Positions 8,025-17,298 of a stretch of DNA of 64,000 nucleotides are shown here, in pieces. The translations under genes were made by a program, and so were the position numbers. The number at the start of each line of letters is the position of its first letter. Positions within the stretch are counted from its first letter, which is position 1. The stretch covers positions 186,001 through 250,000 of the forward strand of contig NZ_FONT01000001.1 in the NCBI RefSeq assembly GCF_900113025.1. The letters run 5' to 3'. The notes beneath the pieces were generated by a model that was given only the letters and a program-made list of their open reading frames with translations, was not told the origin of the DNA and searched no databases. The DNA comes from Alteribacillus iranensis (lineage in GTDB: Bacteria; Bacillota; Bacilli; Bacillales; Marinococcaceae).

Positions 8025-9374
8025 ATGGATTTTCGCTATTTACCAATGACACCGGAAGACAAAAAAGAAATGATGGAATCCATCGGCATCCAAGAAATAG
8101 AGGAATTATTTTCAGATATACCTGAAAGTATCCAATTTAAGGGGGAAATGAACATAGCCCCTCCTGCCTCGGAACACGATCTTATGAAAGAGCTGCAAAC
8201 ATTAAGCAGCCGGAACATGAATGTCAAAGATTATCCTTCCTTTTTAGGAGCAGGAGTGTACGATCATTACATTCCGTCTGTCGTTGACCATGTGCTGCGT
8301 CGTTCTGAATTTTATACAGCATACACTCCCTATCAAGCGGAAATATCGCAAGGTGAGCTGCAAGCAATCTTTGAATTTCAGTCTATGATTTGTGAATTGA
8401 CGAATATGGAAGTAGCTAATTCTTCTATGTATGATGGTCTCACCGCCTTGGCGGAAGCGGCTGTCCTTGCCGCCAGCGAAAGCAGAATGAAAAAGAAAAA
8501 AATCCTCGTTTCAGAAGGGCTTCATCCCGAAGGATTTGAAGTGTTAGAGACATATACGGACGGTCTCGGCTTAGTAGTCGAACGAATACCGCTTCAAGAA
8601 GGAAAAACAGATCTTGAGCATTTAAAACAAGAGATTGATGATGACACGGCGGCTGTAATTTTGCAGTATCCGAACTTTGTCGGCTCCATTGAAGACTTAA
8701 AAGAAGCCGAAGCTATTATTCATGAACATAAAGCTTTGTTTATCGTATCGAGCAATCCACTCGCATTGGGCATTTTAGCCCCGCCAGGAAACTTCGGTGC
8801 TGACATTGTCGTTGGAGATTGCCAAGTATTTGGTATCCCGGCACAAATGGGAGGTCCGCACTGTGGCTATTTTGCTGTCTCCAAAAAATTAATGAGAAAA
8901 ATACCTGGCCGTCTCGTTGGCCAGACAAGAGATAAAGAAGGCACTCGTGGTTTTGTATTAACATTGCAGACGAGAGAACAGCATATTCGCCGTGATAAAG
9001 CGACATCGAATATATGTTCCAATCAGGCGCTCAATGCACTTGCTGCTTCAGTTACAATGAGTGCGCTTGGCAAAAAAGGCATCCGCACCATGGCATCTGC
9101 CAATGTAAAAAAAGCACACCTCTTGAAAGAGAAATGCAAAAAGGCTGGACTTACTATTGTCCATGAGCAGCCGGTTTTCAATGAATTTGTCATTGACATG
9201 AAACAACCTGTCAGAGAAGTGAATCAAAAGTTATATCAACAAGGGATTATTGGTGGCTATGACTTGGCGATGTCAGACCATACAAAAGAGGGTCACATGC
9301 TAGTTTGCGTAACCGAACTGCGCACAGAAGAGGAAATGGATCACTTCGTGAAGACATTGGAGGGACTCGTATGA
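8025..9374 (+). CDS. gcvPA: Glycine dehydrogenase (decarboxylating) subunit 1
   Basis: 449 residues from ATG 8025, 14 bases after gcvT. It is the N-terminal half of the split P protein found in Firmicutes. Typical segments are [47 protein letters not shown] and the glycine-rich [10 protein letters not shown]. It carries no PLP lysine of its own; that is in subunit 2. The heterotetramer decarboxylates glycine and loads the aminomethyl group on H protein. The stop overlaps the gcvPB start (ATGA), indicating coupled synthesis of the two halves. Confidence 0.97.
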   Translation: MDFRYLPMTPEDKKEMMESIGIQEIEELFSDIPESIQFKGEMNIAPPASEHDLMKELQTLSSRNMNVKDYPSFLGAGVYDHYIPSVVDHVLRRSEFYTAYTPYQAEISQGELQAIFEFQSMICELTNMEVANSSMYDGLTALAEAAVLAASESRMKKKKILVSEGLHPEGFEVLETYTDGLGLVVERIPLQEGKTDLEHLKQEIDDDTAAVILQYPNFVGSIEDLKEAEAIIHEHKALFIVSSNPLALGILAPPGNFGADIVVGDCQVFGIPAQMGGPHCGYFAVSKKLMRKIPGRLVGQTRDKEGTRGFVLTLQTREQHIRRDKATSNICSNQALNALAASVTMSALGKKGIRTMASANVKKAHLLKEKCKKAGLTIVHEQPVFNEFVIDMKQPVREVNQKLYQQGIIGGYDLAMSDHTKEGHMLVCVTELRTEEEMDHFVKTLEGLV

Positions 9375-10843
9375 TACAAAACAAAGAACAGCCGCTCATA
9401 TTCGAAAGGAGTCGTCCTGGCCGTGTCGGTCATGGTCTTGGAGATATCGATCATACCAATGAAAAGGTAGAGGATATACTACCTGCCGATTATATACGAG
9501 AAGAAGAACCAGAGCTTCCTGAAGTTTCAGAGTTACAGTTAATTAGACACTATACCTCTCTTTCTACGAGAAATTACGGGGTAGACTCCGGCTTTTATCC
9601 TCTTGGTTCTTGTACGATGAAATATAACCCTAAGATGAATGAAGATGTTGCACGCATGCCCGGTTTCGCTCATGTCCATCCTTACCAGCCTGAAGAGCAA
9701 GTGCAAGGTGCTTTAGAAGTGATGTATCATCTGCAGCAGTCACTTGCAGAAATTACAGGGATGGATGAAGTCACGCTGCAACCGGCAGCAGGAGCGCAAG
9801 GGGAATGGACGGGTTTGATGATGATACGCGCTTTTCACGAAGCGAACGGAGAAAAAGGGCGTGATAAAGTTATTGTGCCCGATTCCGCCCACGGAACAAA
9901 CCCTGCCTCTGCGGCAGTTGCCGGCTTTACACCGGTCACTGTAAAAACAGATGAGAGAGGACTTGTCGATCTCGATCATTTGCGAGAATTAGCAGGTAGT
10001 GATACAGCAGCATTAATGTTGACAAACCCTAATACGTTGGGACTTTTTGAAGAAGATATTGTTGAAATGGCAGCCATTATTCATGAAGCGGGCGGGAGAT
10101 TATATTATGATGGAGCCAACTCAAATGCGATTTTAGGCATTAGCAGGCCAGGAGATATGGGCTTTGATGTTGTTCATTTAAACCTGCATAAAACTTTTAC
10201 CGGCCCTCATGGCGGTGGTGGTCCAGGAAGCGGACCGGTCGGTGTTAAAAAAGAGCTTATTCCATTCTTGCCAAAGCCTGTGCTGCAAAAAACAGAAAAA
10301 GGATTCACTTGGGATAGTGAACGTCCACAATCCATTGGAAGGGTAAAACCGTATTATGGAAATTTCGGGATCAACTTACGGGCGTATACGTATATACGAA
10401 CAATGGGTGCAGAAGGGTTAAGAAAAGTATCCGAATATGCCGTGTTGAATGCTAACTATTTGATGAGACGTCTCGAGCCTTATTTTGATCTTCCGTACAA
10501 CCGACATTGCAAACATGAATTTGTTTTATCTGGTAAGCGTCAGAAAAAGCTAGGGGTAAAAACGCTGGATATGGCGAAACGTCTCCTGGATTATGGCTAT
10601 CATCCACCGACTATTTATTTTCCAATTAATATAGAAGAATGTATGATGATGGAACCAACGGAAACAGAAACAAAAGAAACATTGGACGAATTTGCAGATG
10701 CTATGATTCAAATTGCGCAAGAAGTGGAAGAAAACCCAGAGATTGTTCAAGAAGCCCCACACCACACCGTAGTAAAAAGGTTAGATGAGGCACTGGCAGC
10801 TAGAAAGCCAGTTCTGAAATATGGGGACAGCAATCAGGATTAG
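9371..10843 (+). CDS. gcvPB: Glycine dehydrogenase (decarboxylating) subunit 2
   Basis: 490 residues; ATG 9371 overlaps the gcvPA stop by four bases. The PLP-binding lysine is in [20 protein letters not shown], the family hallmark, and [10 protein letters not shown] and [11 protein letters not shown] are also present. It forms the catalytic half of the P protein with GcvPA. The acidic C-terminal region ends [18 protein letters not shown]. Last gene of the glycine-induced operon, followed by a terminator. Confidence 0.97.
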   Translation: MIQNKEQPLIFERSRPGRVGHGLGDIDHTNEKVEDILPADYIREEEPELPEVSELQLIRHYTSLSTRNYGVDSGFYPLGSCTMKYNPKMNEDVARMPGFAHVHPYQPEEQVQGALEVMYHLQQSLAEITGMDEVTLQPAAGAQGEWTGLMMIRAFHEANGEKGRDKVIVPDSAHGTNPASAAVAGFTPVTVKTDERGLVDLDHLRELAGSDTAALMLTNPNTLGLFEEDIVEMAAIIHEAGGRLYYDGANSNAILGISRPGDMGFDVVHLNLHKTFTGPHGGGGPGSGPVGVKKELIPFLPKPVLQKTEKGFTWDSERPQSIGRVKPYYGNFGINLRAYTYIRTMGAEGLRKVSEYAVLNANYLMRRLEPYFDLPYNRHCKHEFVLSGKRQKKLGVKTLDMAKRLLDYGYHPPTIYFPINIEECMMMEPTETETKETLDEFADAMIQIAQEVEENPEIVQEAPHHTVVKRLDEALAARKPVLKYGDSNQD

Positions 10844-10884
10844 AATGAAGAATCTCATCCTTTCTTCATTCCAAAACCAATATC

Positions 10885-10927
10885 AAGCAGCGGATTTCCG
10901 AATGATCGGATCGTCCGCTGCTTTTTT
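10885..10927 (+). terminator. Terminator of the gcv operon
   Basis: AAGCAGCGGA pairs with TCCGCTGCTT, with a loop of about 22 bases that can itself pair, followed by a T run. A smaller repeat GAATGAAG...CTTCATTC lies just before it. Confidence 0.85.
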
Positions 10928-10974
10928 ATGTATTATCATACCTCTCCTCACCGCTTTTTTCCAGACTGTATGAA

Positions 10975-11324
10975 TCAAGTTTCATGAAAGGTAGAGAGCG
11001 CTTGATAAACGACATCATTCAAAATGTAGAAAATAGACGGATACGAAGGGATTAGCATATAGATAAGACATAGGGAACGAACAAAGACTTTCCTTACCGG
11101 ATTCATGAAAGGAATAATGATGGGGTCTATGGCTCCCATGATTGGACTTTGCGGTGGTGAAAACAACGAGAATGACATTTGCTATGACGGGAGCAATGGC
11201 AGTGGTTGTGGCACAATCCACGAATAGGCCTGCATCTGAAAGGATGACAGAAAGAACGGCAGTGACAATGACGATGATAATGATCACAAGTGTTACGTTT
11301 TTTTCTATTTTTCTTTTTTGCCAC
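10975..11324 (-). pseudogene. Probable frameshifted gene for a small membrane protein (alternatively a His/Cys-rich peptide)
   Basis: On the minus strand a GTG at 11324 has a strong site (AGGGGGTGA) and encodes MAKKKNRKK. The uninterrupted frame then becomes a 65-residue peptide with 12 His and 10 Cys. The neighbouring frame instead reads VTLVIIIIVIVTAVLSVIL and VIANVILVVFTTA, like membrane helices. The third frame continues with SPIMGAIDPIIIPFMNPV and SYPSIFYILNDVVYQAL to a stop at 10975. Joining the three frames needs only one base removed from the A run near 11300 and one near 11146. His/Cys/Arg-rich text is what the shifted frame of Ile/Val/Thr-rich codons gives, so I prefer a decayed membrane-protein gene. 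No family recognised. Confidence 0.5.
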
Positions 11325-11347
11325 TTTGATCACCCCCTTATTCTGGA

Positions 11348-11365
11348 TTCATACTATAGTATGAA
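11348..11365. promoter_or_regulatory. 18-bp perfect palindrome containing sporulation sigma-type -10 elements on both strands
   Basis: TTCATACTATAGTATGAA is its own reverse complement and contains CATACTATA on each strand, which fits the mother-cell sigma factor pattern CATANNNTA (SigK/SigE). It lies between the minus-strand decayed gene (GTG 11324) and the plus-strand ATP-grasp gene (GTG 11433). It could serve as a divergent promoter or an operator. No clear -35 was established. Confidence 0.45.
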
Positions 11366-11432
11366 AGCGGGGGAGCTAACGCATGTGCGGCTTACCTTGT
11401 GACAATAATGGAATGTTGGAAGAGGGATACGG

Positions 11433-12647
11433 GTGGACTCGATACTTTTCATTGGCACGAACAAGTCAGGAGCGAGTTGGGAAGCAATAAAAGCAGCAAA
11501 AGAGTTACAATTTCGCACTATCGTAGTAACTGATAAAGAAAAGCTTGCAGCTCAAAGAGAGGAATTTGCTGAAATAGATGAAATAAAATGGATGGATCTG
11601 AGTCGGCTAGATGAAATGAAAAAGTATATAAACGAGTTAAAAAAAGATAATTACAAAATAAAAGGGATACTTAGTTTCATTGATCCCTATGTATCCACAG
11701 CAGCGAAGCTTTCAGAAGAATATGGGATCTCTGCTTTTTCAACGAAAGCGATAGAAGAAATGGAAGATAAAATTCAAACAAAAGAGAGGTTGAAGTATTC
11801 TTCTATAATTTCACCCTACGACGTCATTTCAGGAAACACAAAGGTGAGTTCCCTGGTTGACAAAATAAACCAATCTTTCCCGGTTATAGTGAAACCATCC
11901 CGGTCGACAGGATCAAAAGGTGTTTTCCGGGTGGACAACAAAACAGATTTGAAAAAGAAGATAACATATTTACAAAAGAAAGAACCTCGTCTTCCGGTAA
12001 TAGTAGAGCCTTATTTAGAGGGAGTACAATATGTAGTAGAGGTCATCGTTAAGAAAAAGCAGCCATACATTTTAGCCGTTATTCATCAAGAGATACGTGA
12101 TAACGACCCATTTATTGTAACTGGCTATACGACCCTTCCTGAGAGACATAAGGACCCAGCCATTAAGGAAGTAGTATGGTCTGTAGTGAATATGTTTCAA
12201 ATGGAAAATGGAACGTTTCACATTGAAATGAGACATGTTAACAACGAATGGAAGCTGATAGAAGTGAATCCGAGGATATCTGGCGGGGCCATGAATCGTA
12301 TAATTTATCATTATTCTGGCGTGAATCCTGCTCTCGAAACATTAAAACTTTATTTGGGCCAAGACATAGATGTGGCAAAGAAACGCGAATCATTCATCCA
12401 CACTTATTACGTAACGGTTCAAACAGCAGGATCTGTATTAAAAGTGACAGGGAAGGAAGCGGCATTAGAAAGTGAGGGGGTGAGAGAGGTATATATTAAA
12501 CCGAGGAAAGGAATGACCATTCGCTATCCTTCCTCTATGGGACATCGTTATGCTTACGTGATGGCAGCGGGAAATAACATCGAGCAAGCGAAAGAGAATG
12601 CAATAGTAGCAGCAAAAAAAATTAAGTTTCATATCGTCCCCCTGTAA
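11433..12647 (+). CDS. ATP-grasp domain protein (carboxylate-amine ligase type)
   Basis: 404 residues from GTG 11433, with GGAAGAGGG upstream. N-terminal Rossmann-like part (SILFIGTNKSGASWEAIKAA), then an ATP-grasp fold: KPSRSTGSKGVF (ATP loop), VEPYLEG, and the Mg-binding end IEVNPRISGGAM. A C-terminal domain of about 100 residues resembles the extra domain of biotin carboxylase-like ligases. These enzymes join a carboxylate to an amine or thiol via an acylphosphate; the substrate is not evident. Neighbours are spore coat type genes (12856, 13364) and a sigma-K-like element lies upstream, so a role in the spore surface is plausible but inferred. Confidence 0.82.
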   Translation: MDSILFIGTNKSGASWEAIKAAKELQFRTIVVTDKEKLAAQREEFAEIDEIKWMDLSRLDEMKKYINELKKDNYKIKGILSFIDPYVSTAAKLSEEYGISAFSTKAIEEMEDKIQTKERLKYSSIISPYDVISGNTKVSSLVDKINQSFPVIVKPSRSTGSKGVFRVDNKTDLKKKITYLQKKEPRLPVIVEPYLEGVQYVVEVIVKKKQPYILAVIHQEIRDNDPFIVTGYTTLPERHKDPAIKEVVWSVVNMFQMENGTFHIEMRHVNNEWKLIEVNPRISGGAMNRIIYHYSGVNPALETLKLYLGQDIDVAKKRESFIHTYYVTVQTAGSVLKVTGKEAALESEGVREVYIKPRKGMTIRYPSSMGHRYAYVMAAGNNIEQAKENAIVAAKKIKFHIVPL

Positions 12648-12855
12648 CCAACTAAAGAAGTTTGGGATGTGGCGTGAAGAATGGATATGACAGTGGAGGC
12701 GGGATCCTGTTGAGATTCCATGAAGCACGGTTCAAATGTGTAGGTTTTATGAAAAAAAGTGAGGTATTTTTCATGAAATTAGGTATGTGTCATAACGCCC
12801 TCCGCTTATCGGTAATATAATACAATAAGCAAGAGGAGACGGGGAGGGGAGGTAA

Positions 12856-13317
12856 ATGAAAAAAGCAATTATTCTGAAGAGTGAAGAGGAATCGTGTGTT
12901 CAAGAAGTGCTGGAAGATTTGGTTGCATCTCAAAAAGAATTTAAAAACTTTCTCCACAGCAAATATTACCGCCATATGCTTCTTGACCACACCGGTGAAG
13001 GGTTGGTTCCTTTCATTCTGTATCAGAAGAAAGGTAACCAAGAAGTCTCCGAATTTGTCGCCATGGAAAAACGAGACTGGTTCACGACACCTTTTTTAGC
13101 CGTGAAAGAGATAAGAAAAGAAAGCCATTGTGCAACGGTCATTTTGCTTCGTCCGTTGGATATAGACGGGTATGAAACGACGGACCTAAAAGAATTATTT
13201 CGTTTAGAAAAAACTTCTTTCTGTCTTGAAGTAGACCTTTCGTGTTTCTGCGCGATCCAATGCCTGGATCCCCGACTGATGAACAGAAAGCTGCCGATAA
13301 TAGAACCTAAATGGTAA
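12856..13317 (+). CDS. Spore coat protein, CotY/CotZ family
   Basis: 153 residues from ATG 12856 behind GGGGAGGT. The C-terminal half carries the CotY/CotZ signature: FRLEKTSFCLEVDLSCFCAI followed by QCLDPRLMN, with clustered cysteines. The N-terminus has the family start pattern SCVQEVLEDLVASQKEF. CotY and CotZ form the crosslinked outer crust of B. subtilis spores. This protein is less Cys-rich in its N-terminal half than B. subtilis CotY. It would be made late in the mother cell. It sits between an ATP-grasp gene and a YheC/YheD gene, supporting a spore-surface gene group. Confidence 0.82.
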   Translation: MKKAIILKSEEESCVQEVLEDLVASQKEFKNFLHSKYYRHMLLDHTGEGLVPFILYQKKGNQEVSEFVAMEKRDWFTTPFLAVKEIRKESHCATVILLRPLDIDGYETTDLKELFRLEKTSFCLEVDLSCFCAIQCLDPRLMNRKLPIIEPKW

Positions 13318-13325
13318 ATATGAGA

Positions 13326-13350
13326 AACCAGCAGTCCGTTTTTGCTGGTT
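13326..13350. terminator. Hairpin between convergent coat gene and YheC/YheD gene
   Basis: AACCAGCA/TGCTGGTT, loop of nine bases, in the 46-bp space between two convergent genes. T runs are weak on both sides, so termination is only probable. Confidence 0.5.
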
Positions 13351-13363
13351 ACATAAAGTGGAG

Positions 13364-14701
13364 CTAAAAACCGGCTAACGATGCGGCATAGTGAAGCGGC
13401 GCCGTTGATAAATATGAGTAGTTTTTTTCGCTGATGGATTGAAAGCCTTGGAAAGAAGGTTTTGTATTCACTTCTATAAACCATACATTTTTGTCGGTGT
13501 CACAAGCAAAATCAAGTCCAATTTCTGCAAAGTGCTCATTTGTTTTGTCTAAAACTTGGCAAAAGGCATAAGCTGCTTTTTTAACATTTTCTTTAATTAT
13601 AGGGTAAAAAGGTTCGCCGAAAGAGAAAGTTACTGCTTCTTTTATAGTTAGACCCGTTCCCCCTCGTGAAATATTGGTAATGAACTGGTTTTTCTTCGCA
13701 AGTCTGCATTCAATACCATGGCATTCCCACTGTTTTTTCCGGTTCCTTTGCATCACCACACGAATATCCCACGGCGTACCGTGAATGTTGGCTAACTTGA
13801 TATAAGGCTGTGCAATATACGTGTTGTGAATAATATGTTCTCTCCTTAGAAGTTCCCATAATTGGAGATCTGTCACACGCATGGCTTCTGAGTCTTTTTT
13901 TCTCCTGTAGTCTAGTAAATAAAAAGAGTCTTTGGAAATGCGCTTTATGATAAGGATCCCGCGTGCTTGTGATGAATTTGCAGGTTTCAGAATGACGTCC
14001 CTATGTTTCGAAACAAACTTTTTGATATTTGTCATGCTTGTGATTTTCACCGTTTCTGGCAAGTATTTTTCAAACATTGGCTCTTTCCGCAGCAACTGGT
14101 ATGTTTCCCATTTTGTAAGCCTGACAGAATTAAAAATATTTCCATCCACTATTGTATGAAGTTGGTTTACAAAGAAGTGGTTTTTTCGAAAAGTTCTACG
14201 ATAAACGGCAGATGGGAGAGGGAATTTTCCAGGGAGCCATGTCTTTTCGTTCGGTGAATAATATAGCCCATATATACATTCCTTTTCTAAGTGGAGGGGC
14301 TGATCTTTAAACGCGATAATCAATCCGCCAATTTGACTGTATGCTGTAAGTCGATTTGTAAAGCGATTCATGAGTTGGGGATGTAGAAAATCTTGTTGCT
14401 CTCCTAGTAATAGACCTATTACCGGGCCAATGATCCATTGTTCTTTTTTGAAACGTAGCTGATAAGGAATATCTTTAATAATGAGCAGTTGATTTAGCAA
14501 TGATTGGGTCATATAAACAATCGTAGGGTGGTTGAACGAATGGGTCTTCTGACTGAAATCCTCCATTGTTTTTACAGTGATTTCGGCCGTTCGTTTGCCA
14601 AAGGTGAGGTGAATCGTGGAAGGAATAACATCAATCAGCATAGAAGGAATGTAGAGCGCATGGCCGTCTTGTTGGGAAGTTTTTATTTTAATCCATACCA
14701 T
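13364..14701 (-). CDS. YheC/YheD family endospore coat-associated ATP-grasp protein
   Basis: 445 residues. An N-terminal region of about 100 residues with strand-rich text is followed by GPVIGLLLG and the ATP-grasp domain: DVILKPANSSQARGILI (ATP loop), WDIRVVMQRN, EIGLDFACDTDKNVWFIEVN with the metal-binding Glu and Asn. These are features of the YheC/YheD family, whose B. subtilis members are spore coat-associated. The start ATG (14701) overlaps the end of the upstream frameshifted gene by 14 bases, which suggests both were once coupled. Reaction unknown; the fold predicts ATP-dependent ligation. Confidence 0.88.
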   Translation of the reverse strand: MVWIKIKTSQQDGHALYIPSMLIDVIPSTIHLTFGKRTAEITVKTMEDFSQKTHSFNHPTIVYMTQSLLNQLLIIKDIPYQLRFKKEQWIIGPVIGLLLGEQQDFLHPQLMNRFTNRLTAYSQIGGLIIAFKDQPLHLEKECIYGLYYSPNEKTWLPGKFPLPSAVYRRTFRKNHFFVNQLHTIVDGNIFNSVRLTKWETYQLLRKEPMFEKYLPETVKITSMTNIKKFVSKHRDVILKPANSSQARGILIIKRISKDSFYLLDYRRKKDSEAMRVTDLQLWELLRREHIIHNTYIAQPYIKLANIHGTPWDIRVVMQRNRKKQWECHGIECRLAKKNQFITNISRGGTGLTIKEAVTFSFGEPFYPIIKENVKKAAYAFCQVLDKTNEHFAEIGLDFACDTDKNVWFIEVNTKPSFQGFQSISEKNYSYLSTAPLHYAASLAGF

Positions 14702-15132
14702 TGATTTCCTCCTTCGCCTCTAAAGCACGGTGATACAAATAATATAAGTAATGAATACTATTCGTGACATACCTATTCCATGATTGTCGATGCACTTTTC
14801 TTAAGAAGGTTTTATTTTCCCAGCCTTTTACGTAAAACAAATAAATCTTTCCATGGGGATCCATGATAAAGTCGATCGTGAGACTGCCTAAGCCTGAAAT
14901 ATAATAATTTAAATATTTACTAGTATTTGTACTTACTTCAGAAAGAAGATCGATTATATCTTTTCGTTTTTCTGGGTATTGCTTTGTTAGCACCCAGGAA
15001 AGCTGTTCTTGAAAAGGGGGATACTTTGCTGTAGAATTCTTTTAATTCGTTCGCCTCCTTTTCCAATAAATCTTTTATCTTTTGGTTGTTTTCATGGAGA
15101 GAGAGAATTTTTTCGTATACATCTTTGTCCAT
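14688..15132 (-). pseudogene. Frameshifted gene upstream of the YheC/YheD gene (ATP-grasp-like C-terminus)
   Basis: Starts at ATG 15132 after GGGAGGGG. The first frame reads 34 residues of helical text ending EFYSKVSPF and is soon lost. The following frame, entered if one base is removed from the AAAAGGGGG run at 15013-15021, continues QEQLSWVLTKQYPEKRKDI and ends at 14688. The joined product would have about 147 residues. Its C-terminal part, LGSLTIDFIMDPHGKIYLFY, resembles the last strands of the ATP-grasp domain in YheC/YheD proteins, with the catalytic Asn lost. It may be a shortened paralogue of the next gene, either truly decayed or broken by a sequencing error in the homopolymer. Confidence 0.65.
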
Positions 15133-15283
15133 GATACCCCTCCCTTCTGAACGTGAACTTGTTTCCTATTAGTCATATGAAAGCTGGGAGCAAGGTGTGC
15201 ACGGCTAAAGGGGAGGTTTGACACAAAAGTAGGGAGAGGCGGTACGTACATTTCCACCATTACATAAAAACGAGGGAGAGTTT

Positions 15284-15937
15284 ATGAGAAAATTACGACT
15301 AACGGCAGACGATGATAGGGTCCAGGTCTTATGTCAAAATGACGAGAAGCTCTGTTCATTGATTCATGTCATTGGTGACTATTCCATCGAGCTTCAAGAG
15401 AATTATTTTGAGACGATCATTGAAAAAATGATCGGTCAGCTTTTATCTGTGCAAGCCGCCGATGCTATTAGAAAAAGAGTACGAGACCTTTGTCCTGATA
15501 TGACTCCGGCTTCGTTATCACTCACACAGGATCGTGATTTGCGGGCAGCTGGGTTATCGACATCTAAAATTAGTTATATAAGGGATTTTATTGACAAAGT
15601 GAACAATGGCAATCTTTGTTTAGAAAGGTTGCCACACCAAAGCGATGAAGAAGTGATGAGAGAATTAATGCAAGTGAAAGGAATTGGAGTATGGACAGCC
15701 CAGATGTTTTTGATTTTTTCGCTAGGCCGGTTAAACATACTGCCAGCTGCTGATATCGGGCTGCAACGAGGAATCCGCTGGTTATATCAACAAAAAGCAG
15801 AGAACATCGATTTCGAATTCATCTATAAAAAATGGTCACCATATTGTACTATCGCCACCTTGTACATGTGGGAACTGGTAAACAGAAAGTATGAAAAACA
15901 ATATAGTGATATGGAAGAACTCGTGAAATTTCCATAA
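15284..15937 (+). CDS. DNA-3-methyladenine glycosylase II, AlkA-like HhH-GPD family
   Basis: 217 residues from ATG 15284 behind GAGGGAGAG. The helix-hairpin-helix with its GPD motif is complete: LMQVKGIGVWTAQMFLIF, then PAADIGLQRG with the catalytic Asp. The N-terminal part ends in KMIGQLLSVQAADAIRKR, the usual helix of this family. The enzyme removes alkylated purines from DNA in base-excision repair. It lacks the N-terminal TBP-like domain of E. coli AlkA, as do the short Bacillus versions. It stands alone with a terminator shared with the convergent deacetylase gene. Confidence 0.88.
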   Translation: MRKLRLTADDDRVQVLCQNDEKLCSLIHVIGDYSIELQENYFETIIEKMIGQLLSVQAADAIRKRVRDLCPDMTPASLSLTQDRDLRAAGLSTSKISYIRDFIDKVNNGNLCLERLPHQSDEEVMRELMQVKGIGVWTAQMFLIFSLGRLNILPAADIGLQRGIRWLYQQKAENIDFEFIYKKWSPYCTIATLYMWELVNRKYEKQYSDMEELVKFP

Positions 15938-15938
15938 A

Positions 15939-15982
15939 AAAAGCTTATGTATGACAGAATACTCTTTTCATACATAAGCTTT
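15939..15982. terminator. Bidirectional terminator between glycosylase and deacetylase genes
   Basis: AAAGCTTATGTATGA pairs with TCATACATAAGCTTT around a 13-base loop. It lies immediately after the stop at 15937, between convergent genes. Confidence 0.85.
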
Positions 15983-15995
15983 CGCTTGTCTACCT

Positions 15996-17108
15996 TCAAA
16001 GGTTATTATTTTCATCAAGCATGGTTTGAACGGTGACAAATGTATATTCTTCTCTACGCAGCTGATCGATCATCTCAGGTAAAGCCTCTAAGGAACCTTC
16101 TAGCGTGTTTTCATCCGTGGATGGGAAATCATGCTGTAAGACAATGCCTCCAGGTGAAATATTATTTTCAACCGTAGTAATAATTTCTTCAGCTGTTTTT
16201 CCTGACCAATCTTTTGTATCTACCGACCAAGTTACTATTCGAAGGCCCATATTATGAAGAAGCCATGCATCCGACTTTGTAATTGCTCCATAAGGAGGCC
16301 GGAAAATATCAGGCTTGCGGCCTGTAGTTTTTTCTATAATATCTTGCGTAGAAGACACTTCCTTGATGACATCCGCAGTCATTTTATCAGGTAAGGAAGG
16401 GTGGGTTTTCGTATGATTGCCGATGCCGTGTCCTTCCTTTACGATTCGCTTCAACAATTGAGGATGCGATTCCACGTGGTCACCCATCACAAAAAATGTA
16501 GCTTTTGCATTTTTTTCTTCCAAAATATCAAGGATTTTGGATGTGTTGCTTTCGCTCGGTCCGTCGTCGAACGTTAAAGCGACTAGTTTCTTTTTATCGG
16601 AACCTTTATTCACAATATTAGGTGCGTCTTGTGAATGGGTAGTTACATAAGTGCGTAGACGTTTCTGGTCATAACGGACGTCCATTTCGAATTTTTTAGC
16701 AACATCCAGAAATGGAACGAAAATCTGGTCAAAGGCTTCTACTGTCTTGGTAGAAAGCGCGAAACGTTCCCAATTGTTTTTCTTGGAGATGAATTCATCA
16801 GAGTAATTTTTTCCGATGGGTAAAGATAAGGCATGTGTTTTGTTTCTAATAAAAATGGAGTGATATTTTTCACTTCGGTCCACTTTCACTCCGGCGTTTT
16901 TGAAGAATACAGCAGGTACAAGTAAATGGCCGTCTTGAATAAGGTAGGTGGTATCAATCGGTTTGTTATCAACATAAATAGGAGCTTCCTCTGGCTGAGA
17001 TTCCTGTGCGTTTGTCAAGAATGGAGAGATCAACGTAAAACAAATAAAGAGAGGTATCATATAAAATAGCTTTCGTTGAAAAAAGTAGCTCGTCCTTGTG
17101 ATGTTCAT
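15996..17108 (-). CDS. Exported polysaccharide deacetylase with N-terminal stalk domain
   Basis: 370 residues. Signal peptide: basic start then YMIPLFICFTLISPFLTNA. Residues about 40-155 resemble the copper amine oxidase N-terminal-like domain (VDNKPIDTTYLIQDGHLLVP), a common extracellular module. The NodB domain follows with LTFDDGPSES (catalytic Asp and metal Asp), the metal His pair HTKTHPS, RPPYGAITKSD and WSVDTKDWSG. The family removes acetyl groups from peptidoglycan or chitin-like sugars outside the cell. Precise substrate not shown. Not part of an obvious operon; it lies in the insert between gcvPB and yqhL. Confidence 0.9.
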   Translation of the reverse strand: MNITRTSYFFQRKLFYMIPLFICFTLISPFLTNAQESQPEEAPIYVDNKPIDTTYLIQDGHLLVPAVFFKNAGVKVDRSEKYHSIFIRNKTHALSLPIGKNYSDEFISKKNNWERFALSTKTVEAFDQIFVPFLDVAKKFEMDVRYDQKRLRTYVTTHSQDAPNIVNKGSDKKKLVALTFDDGPSESNTSKILDILEEKNAKATFFVMGDHVESHPQLLKRIVKEGHGIGNHTKTHPSLPDKMTADVIKEVSSTQDIIEKTTGRKPDIFRPPYGAITKSDAWLLHNMGLRIVTWSVDTKDWSGKTAEEIITTVENNISPGGIVLQHDFPSTDENTLEGSLEALPEMIDQLRREEYTFVTVQTMLDENNNL

Positions 17109-17231
17109 GGTATTTTATTCACCCTCACATACAGAAATATAGGTGATAGTAGTTTGTCCCAAATGGACGTTATTCATGAACAGGACTTTAGTGTCTGTTC
17201 CCTTTCATACAATTTCGTTGCTACTAAAAGT

Positions 17232-17281
17232 AAAAAAAGGCTGTCAAAAAGCCATTTTTATGACTTTTTGATACAGCCTCT
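17232..17281 (-). terminator. Terminator of yqhL
   Basis: AGGCTGT.CAAAAAG pairs with CTTTTTGATACAGCCT; on the minus strand it is followed by a T run of seven. The same stem type is a common terminator repeat in bacilli. Confidence 0.8.
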
Positions 17282-17298
17282 CTTCCTTCGTAACATTT

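Noticed and set aside
11142-11402. 86-residue plus-strand frame rich in Met and Thr
   Set aside because: It is the complement of the minus-strand Ile/Val-rich frames and crosses the palindrome; no binding site.
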